This document shows positions 61,098 to 64,000 of a stretch of DNA of 64,000 nt, piece by piece. The position numbers and the translations under genes are program-made. The DNA comes from Candidatus Sulfotelmatobacter kueseliae (GTDB lineage: Bacteria; Acidobacteriota; Terriglobia; Terriglobales; Acidobacteriaceae): positions 1-64,000 of the forward strand of contig OMOD01000046.1 of the NCBI GenBank assembly GCA_900290255.1, written 5' to 3'. How positions within the stretch are numbered: the first letter of the stretch is position 1; each line of letters starts with the position of its first letter. Under the pieces are notes generated by a model. It had not been told where the DNA came from. It was given only the letters and a program-made list of their open reading frames with translations, and made no database searches.

Positions 61098-63245
61098 ATG
61101 GAAGGAAATATTTCCCGCGTCGTTCGCCTCGGTGCAGGTCTACTAGGAGTCGTGACCCTGGGATGGATTTTGACTGGCCAGGCGGCCCAACCCATCCTGG
61201 AGGGCCTGCCCACGGACTGGACTCACCGGCACGTCATTTTCTCCCAGCCCGCGACGGCAGAGGAGACCGCGCGCATGGCGGGGGATCCGCGCTACTGGCA
61301 GCAATGGTATCGGCAGAACGCAGTGCGCGTTCTCTCCTCCGATGCTGCGGCTTCACCCGACGCGACTTCCTGGGGCATCAGGCGGACCGCTCGGCGGGCT
61401 GGCAGCCAGATTCATGCCGACTGGTCTCAGGCCCTTGGCGCCGGTGGCACCCTCGGCGCGGGCAACTTTGCCGCCAAGTATTCCTTCGGCATTACGACAG
61501 CCAACTGCGGCAACGCGATCGCTCCGGCCGCTCCGGACTTCGTGGTTTTCAGCACCGGTCTTACGGGTGCGGCGAATCAGGCCAGCGTCATCGCTTTTGA
61601 CAATCTCTATTCCGGATGCACCCCACCTGTACCTTCCACCTATTGGGCCTACAACACCGGCGGGCAGATTCTTACTTCTCCAGTATTCTCGCGCGACGGC
61701 TCGCAGATCGCTTTTGTGCAAACCAGTGGCGGCGTAGCCAGCCTGGTTGTGCTGAAGTGGGCGGCTTCTACCGGTACCCTGGGCAGTCCTGCGACCCCGG
61801 CCGTCATGACTACGATCGCTTTAAAGAGCGGTACCGGGACTGCGACCGCCGATACAACGTCGTCCGTTTTCAATGACTACGTCAGCGACACCGCTTGGGT
61901 GGGTGACGGCAGCGGCTGGCTCCATAAGTTCCATCCTGTGTTTACTGCCGCCCCGGTCGAAATCCGGACGGCTCCTTGGCCCGTTCAGGTTAGTACAACC
62001 GCCCATCCCGCCCTCAGCAGTCCTGTCTTTGACGGGGTGTCGGAGAATGTTTTTGTGGAAGATCAGGGCGGTTACCTCTATAGCGTAGTTGCCTCGGGCG
62101 TCTCAGCAGGGACGATCACCAAATCCGTGCAGGTAGATTTTGGCCCCTCGACCGCGGCTCTGGTATCGGGTCCTATTTTGGACAAGATTGCCGAGGAGGT
62201 GTATGCCTTTTCCTCCAACGATGGCAGCACGAATTGTGCAGCTGGAACGGCGCCGTGCTCGGCAGTCTACAAATTCCCTGCCACTTTCACCGCCGCCACG
62301 ATCCCCGCGGAAATTACTGTCGGCACCAGCAGCGCAACCGCCAATCCGCTGTATGACGGCGCCTTCGACAACGAGTTCTACTCTTCGCCTACCCGCACGG
62401 GAAACCTTTACGTCTGTGGAAATACAGGGCTAAACCCGAGGCTGTACCAGGTGCAAATGCTGGCCGGAGCTTTTCATCTTTCCGGAGAGGTTGCACCGTT
62501 GACGCCCGCTGCAGATCATGTCGCGTGTTCCCCCGTTTCCGACATACTGAACCCAACCGCCTCGGCAGGTGCCCCCGAGGAGCGGGTGTTCTTTGGTGTG
62601 ACAAATTTCGCCCACCCGACAGCATGTACCCCTCATGGGTGTGCCCAGAGTTTCGTCAGTATGCCGTGGCTGTCCAAGACGACCTACACGGTGGGCCAAG
62701 AGATCCTGATTTACCGGCCTGCAAACGGCGCGCTCGACGTCAATGTGGCTATCGTGGCAGGCACCTCGGGGACGAACGTGCCTGCATGGCCGAACGCGGC
62801 GGGTACGGCTACGGTCGATGGCAGCGTTAGCTGGCTGAACCAGGGAGTCGCCCAGTTTACTGTGATGGCAGCTTGGGCAGCTGGCCATGCCTACGCCTTG
62901 CACACCCGTATTCTCGACAGCAATGGCAACGTCGAGGTGGTGACCATTGCGGGGACTTCCGGTGGTACAGCGCCGACGAACTGGGCCACAACTGCCGGCG
63001 GGACCACCGTGGACGGCACGCCGCCGTCGCCTCCAGCAGTGACTTGGACCAATGCCGGTCCCTTGCCCAGCGCCGCTCTGCTTGCGACCGGAGGCACGAG
63101 CGGAATTATCATCGACAACACGGTGAGCACGGGAACGCTGGCCGGAGCTTCGGAGCTATACTTCACCCCTTTGGCCAATGAGAATTGCCCGATAGCACCA
63201 GCCAGCGGGTGCGCAGTGCAGGCATCGCAGTCGGCGTTAAAATAG
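61098..63245 (+). CDS. Large exported protein with two tandem about 60-residue repeats
   Basis: 715 residues. ATG at 61098 is preferred over 61083 because GAGGAG lies seven bases upstream; it gives a signal peptide (GLLGVVTLGWILTGQAAQ). The central 400 residues have propeller-like segments (GWLHKFHPVF, GYLYSVVASG, GNLYVCGNTG). From about 530 two copies of a motif follow: YTVGQEILIY ... VAIVAGTSGTNVPAW ... TVDGSVSW, and YALHTRILDSNGNVEVV ... TIAGTSGGTAPTNW ... VTWTNAG. No enzyme motif. It ends 23 bases before a small peptide gene, suggesting one operon. Confidence 0.75.
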   Translation: MEGNISRVVRLGAGLLGVVTLGWILTGQAAQPILEGLPTDWTHRHVIFSQPATAEETARMAGDPRYWQQWYRQNAVRVLSSDAAASPDATSWGIRRTARRAGSQIHADWSQALGAGGTLGAGNFAAKYSFGITTANCGNAIAPAAPDFVVFSTGLTGAANQASVIAFDNLYSGCTPPVPSTYWAYNTGGQILTSPVFSRDGSQIAFVQTSGGVASLVVLKWAASTGTLGSPATPAVMTTIALKSGTGTATADTTSSVFNDYVSDTAWVGDGSGWLHKFHPVFTAAPVEIRTAPWPVQVSTTAHPALSSPVFDGVSENVFVEDQGGYLYSVVASGVSAGTITKSVQVDFGPSTAALVSGPILDKIAEEVYAFSSNDGSTNCAAGTAPCSAVYKFPATFTAATIPAEITVGTSSATANPLYDGAFDNEFYSSPTRTGNLYVCGNTGLNPRLYQVQMLAGAFHLSGEVAPLTPAADHVACSPVSDILNPTASAGAPEERVFFGVTNFAHPTACTPHGCAQSFVSMPWLSKTTYTVGQEILIYRPANGALDVNVAIVAGTSGTNVPAWPNAAGTATVDGSVSWLNQGVAQFTVMAAWAAGHAYALHTRILDSNGNVEVVTIAGTSGGTAPTNWATTAGGTTVDGTPPSPPAVTWTNAGPLPSAALLATGGTSGIIIDNTVSTGTLAGASELYFTPLANENCPIAPASGCAVQASQSALK

Positions 63246-63268
63246 AAAGACAGAGACAGGTTTCTCCT

Positions 63269-63436
63269 ATGACCATGAACGATGTGTCCTCCGACAATCC
63301 GCGCACTCCGGCGACCAAGAAGCCGTACGAAAAGCCGTCTTTTCGCTACGAAAAGGTATTTGTGACCACCGCTCTTTTCTGCGGGAAGATGAACACGACG
63401 CAACTCAGCTGCACTCACAACCTCAGTGCGTCATGA
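63269..63436 (+). CDS. 55-residue putative RiPP precursor peptide
   Basis: Small ORF with ATG at 63269 (AGG about eight bases upstream; second ATG two codons in). A polar, Pro/Lys-rich N-terminal half (residues 1-23) ends in KKPYEKP, the YxxP motif recognised by PqqD-like RRE domains of lasso and other leader-dependent RiPPs, followed by FRYEKVFVTTALFCGKM. Two Cys (38, 48) and many Thr/Ser/Asn lie in the probable core (about 35-55). No Asp/Glu occurs in it, so a typical lasso macrolactam is unlikely. It overlaps the next gene by four bases. Too short for most automatic calls. Confidence 0.7.
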   Translation: MTMNDVSSDNPRTPATKKPYEKPSFRYEKVFVTTALFCGKMNTTQLSCTHNLSAS

Positions 63437-63912
63437 AGCCTTCTCCACTGCTATTCGATGGTAAGCACGCCGTCAAATGCGAACTGGCGAGCGAGGTTCT
63501 GCGGTCGTCGGGGACCTTGCGCCTGCGGGTGATGGGCTGGAGCATGCTGCCCGCCGTGTGGCCCGGCGACACACTGGTGATTGAGCGCATCGAGAGCGGC
63601 GGCGTTTCTGAAGGAGACATTGTGCTGTTTGCTCGCGATCGTCGCCTCTTCGCTCACCGCGTGCTGGCGAAGGGCAGCCCCGCCGGAGATTCAACAATTC
63701 TGACCCGGGGCGACGCGATGCCCCAGCCCGATCCGCCCGTGGGAGATCGCGATCTACTGGGAAGAGTTGTTTTTATCCTGCGGGATGGAAAATGTATTGA
63801 GCCGAGCAAGACGCCGCGCTTTTCCGAGCGCGCGCTCTCGGCTGTGGTTCGAAATTCGGAAATCGCTGCCCGTGTCGTTGTGGGCGTACACGGCATGCGC
63901 CAGACTTCATAG
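63433..63912 (+). CDS. S24/S26-fold peptidase with Ser-His site
   Basis: 159 residues. Ser37 in GWSMLPAVWPGD is the signal-peptidase I nucleophile box; the general base place reads LFAHRVLAKG, with His75 as in SipW/Sec11-type (ER-type) enzymes instead of bacterial Lys. TRGDAMPQPD matches box E. There is no transmembrane anchor, so it is probably cytosolic or peripheral. It overlaps the precursor peptide gene (ATGA) and may trim the peptide leader. Similar S24/S26 proteins occur in lasso-like clusters (from memory). Confidence 0.85.
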   Translation: MKPSPLLFDGKHAVKCELASEVLRSSGTLRLRVMGWSMLPAVWPGDTLVIERIESGGVSEGDIVLFARDRRLFAHRVLAKGSPAGDSTILTRGDAMPQPDPPVGDRDLLGRVVFILRDGKCIEPSKTPRFSERALSAVVRNSEIAARVVVGVHGMRQTS

Positions 63913-63927
63913 GAGTTGGGTTTTCCC

Positions 63928-64000
63928 TTGCCAGAGTTAACCGCCGAAGTTGAACGCTTCAGCCTCGTGATTGCAATCGGAGGCATGCCCATCCGTGTCA
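63928..64000 (+). CDS. Start of a further operon gene, cut by the window edge
   Basis: Partial: a TTG start with AGGAG about 12 bases upstream opens PELTAEVERFSLVIAIGGMP. Only 24 residues are visible, so no product can be assigned. An N-terminus like this would suit HPr-kinase-like or other proteins in RiPP clusters, but that is a guess. Confidence 0.4.
   Translation, partial: MPELTAEVERFSLVIAIGGMPIRV

Overview
The window looks like a piece of a chromosome from an Acidobacteriota bacterium (Terriglobia-like), fairly GC-rich by eye. This is an inference from the gene repertoire: tandem Ser/Thr kinases fused to TolB-like propellers, many Tat-exported enzymes, a secreted alpha-2-macroglobulin with an Oar/TonB-type regulatory domain, BNR-repeat proteins, and short intergenic hairpin repeats of a kind I associate with that phylum. 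No rRNA, CRISPR array, intact insertion sequence or phage module was seen. There is one tRNA (Ser, GCT) at 20257-20350.

Left part (1-13.5 kb): a Tat-exported, three-subunit molybdenum hydroxylase of PaoABC type (527-4509) with a coupled small Cys-rich protein (4506-4739); two small exported proteins (a DUF1326-like one and an unknown); a leftward permease/kynureninase-like pair; an exo-glucosaminidase-like GH2 enzyme; and an M24-fold enzyme that appears to lack metal ligands.

13.5-31 kb: two paralogous transmembrane Ser/Thr kinases coupled by an ATGA overlap, a cupin, a gene-poor stretch around tRNA-Ser, an unusual Tat-exported alkaline-phosphatase-fold protein paired with an unknown 424-residue protein, a secreted BNR-repeat protein, and a leftward sugar-catabolic set (Gfo/Idh/MocA dehydrogenase, xylose-isomerase-like TIM barrel, large alpha/beta hydrolase).

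31-54 kb: a 1765-residue alpha-2-macroglobulin with two foreign domains near the bait position, a prolyl oligopeptidase, a class II aldolase with a microcompartment-targeting-like tail next to rhamnulokinase, a diguanylate cyclase, a C-terminally truncated OmpR-type regulator coupled to CheB, a receiver protein, two metallopeptidases, a SpoIIE-type phosphatase, a SurA-like chaperone split by a 19-bp tandem duplication, an HD-domain exoribonuclease, a zinc-ribbon-like protein and a STAS protein.

54-64 kb: a small unknown protein, TldD and PmbA (a peptide-processing metalloprotease pair), an alpha-glucan phosphorylase fused to a GAF domain, and at the right edge an operon with a large exported protein, a 55-residue peptide with a YxxP leader motif, a Ser/His S26-type peptidase and the start of another gene. 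This last group looks like the left end of a RiPP biosynthetic cluster and is the strongest candidate for an undescribed system here. Start codons were re-chosen where signal peptides, domain starts or Shine-Dalgarno sequences argued for it; several are GTG or TTG.
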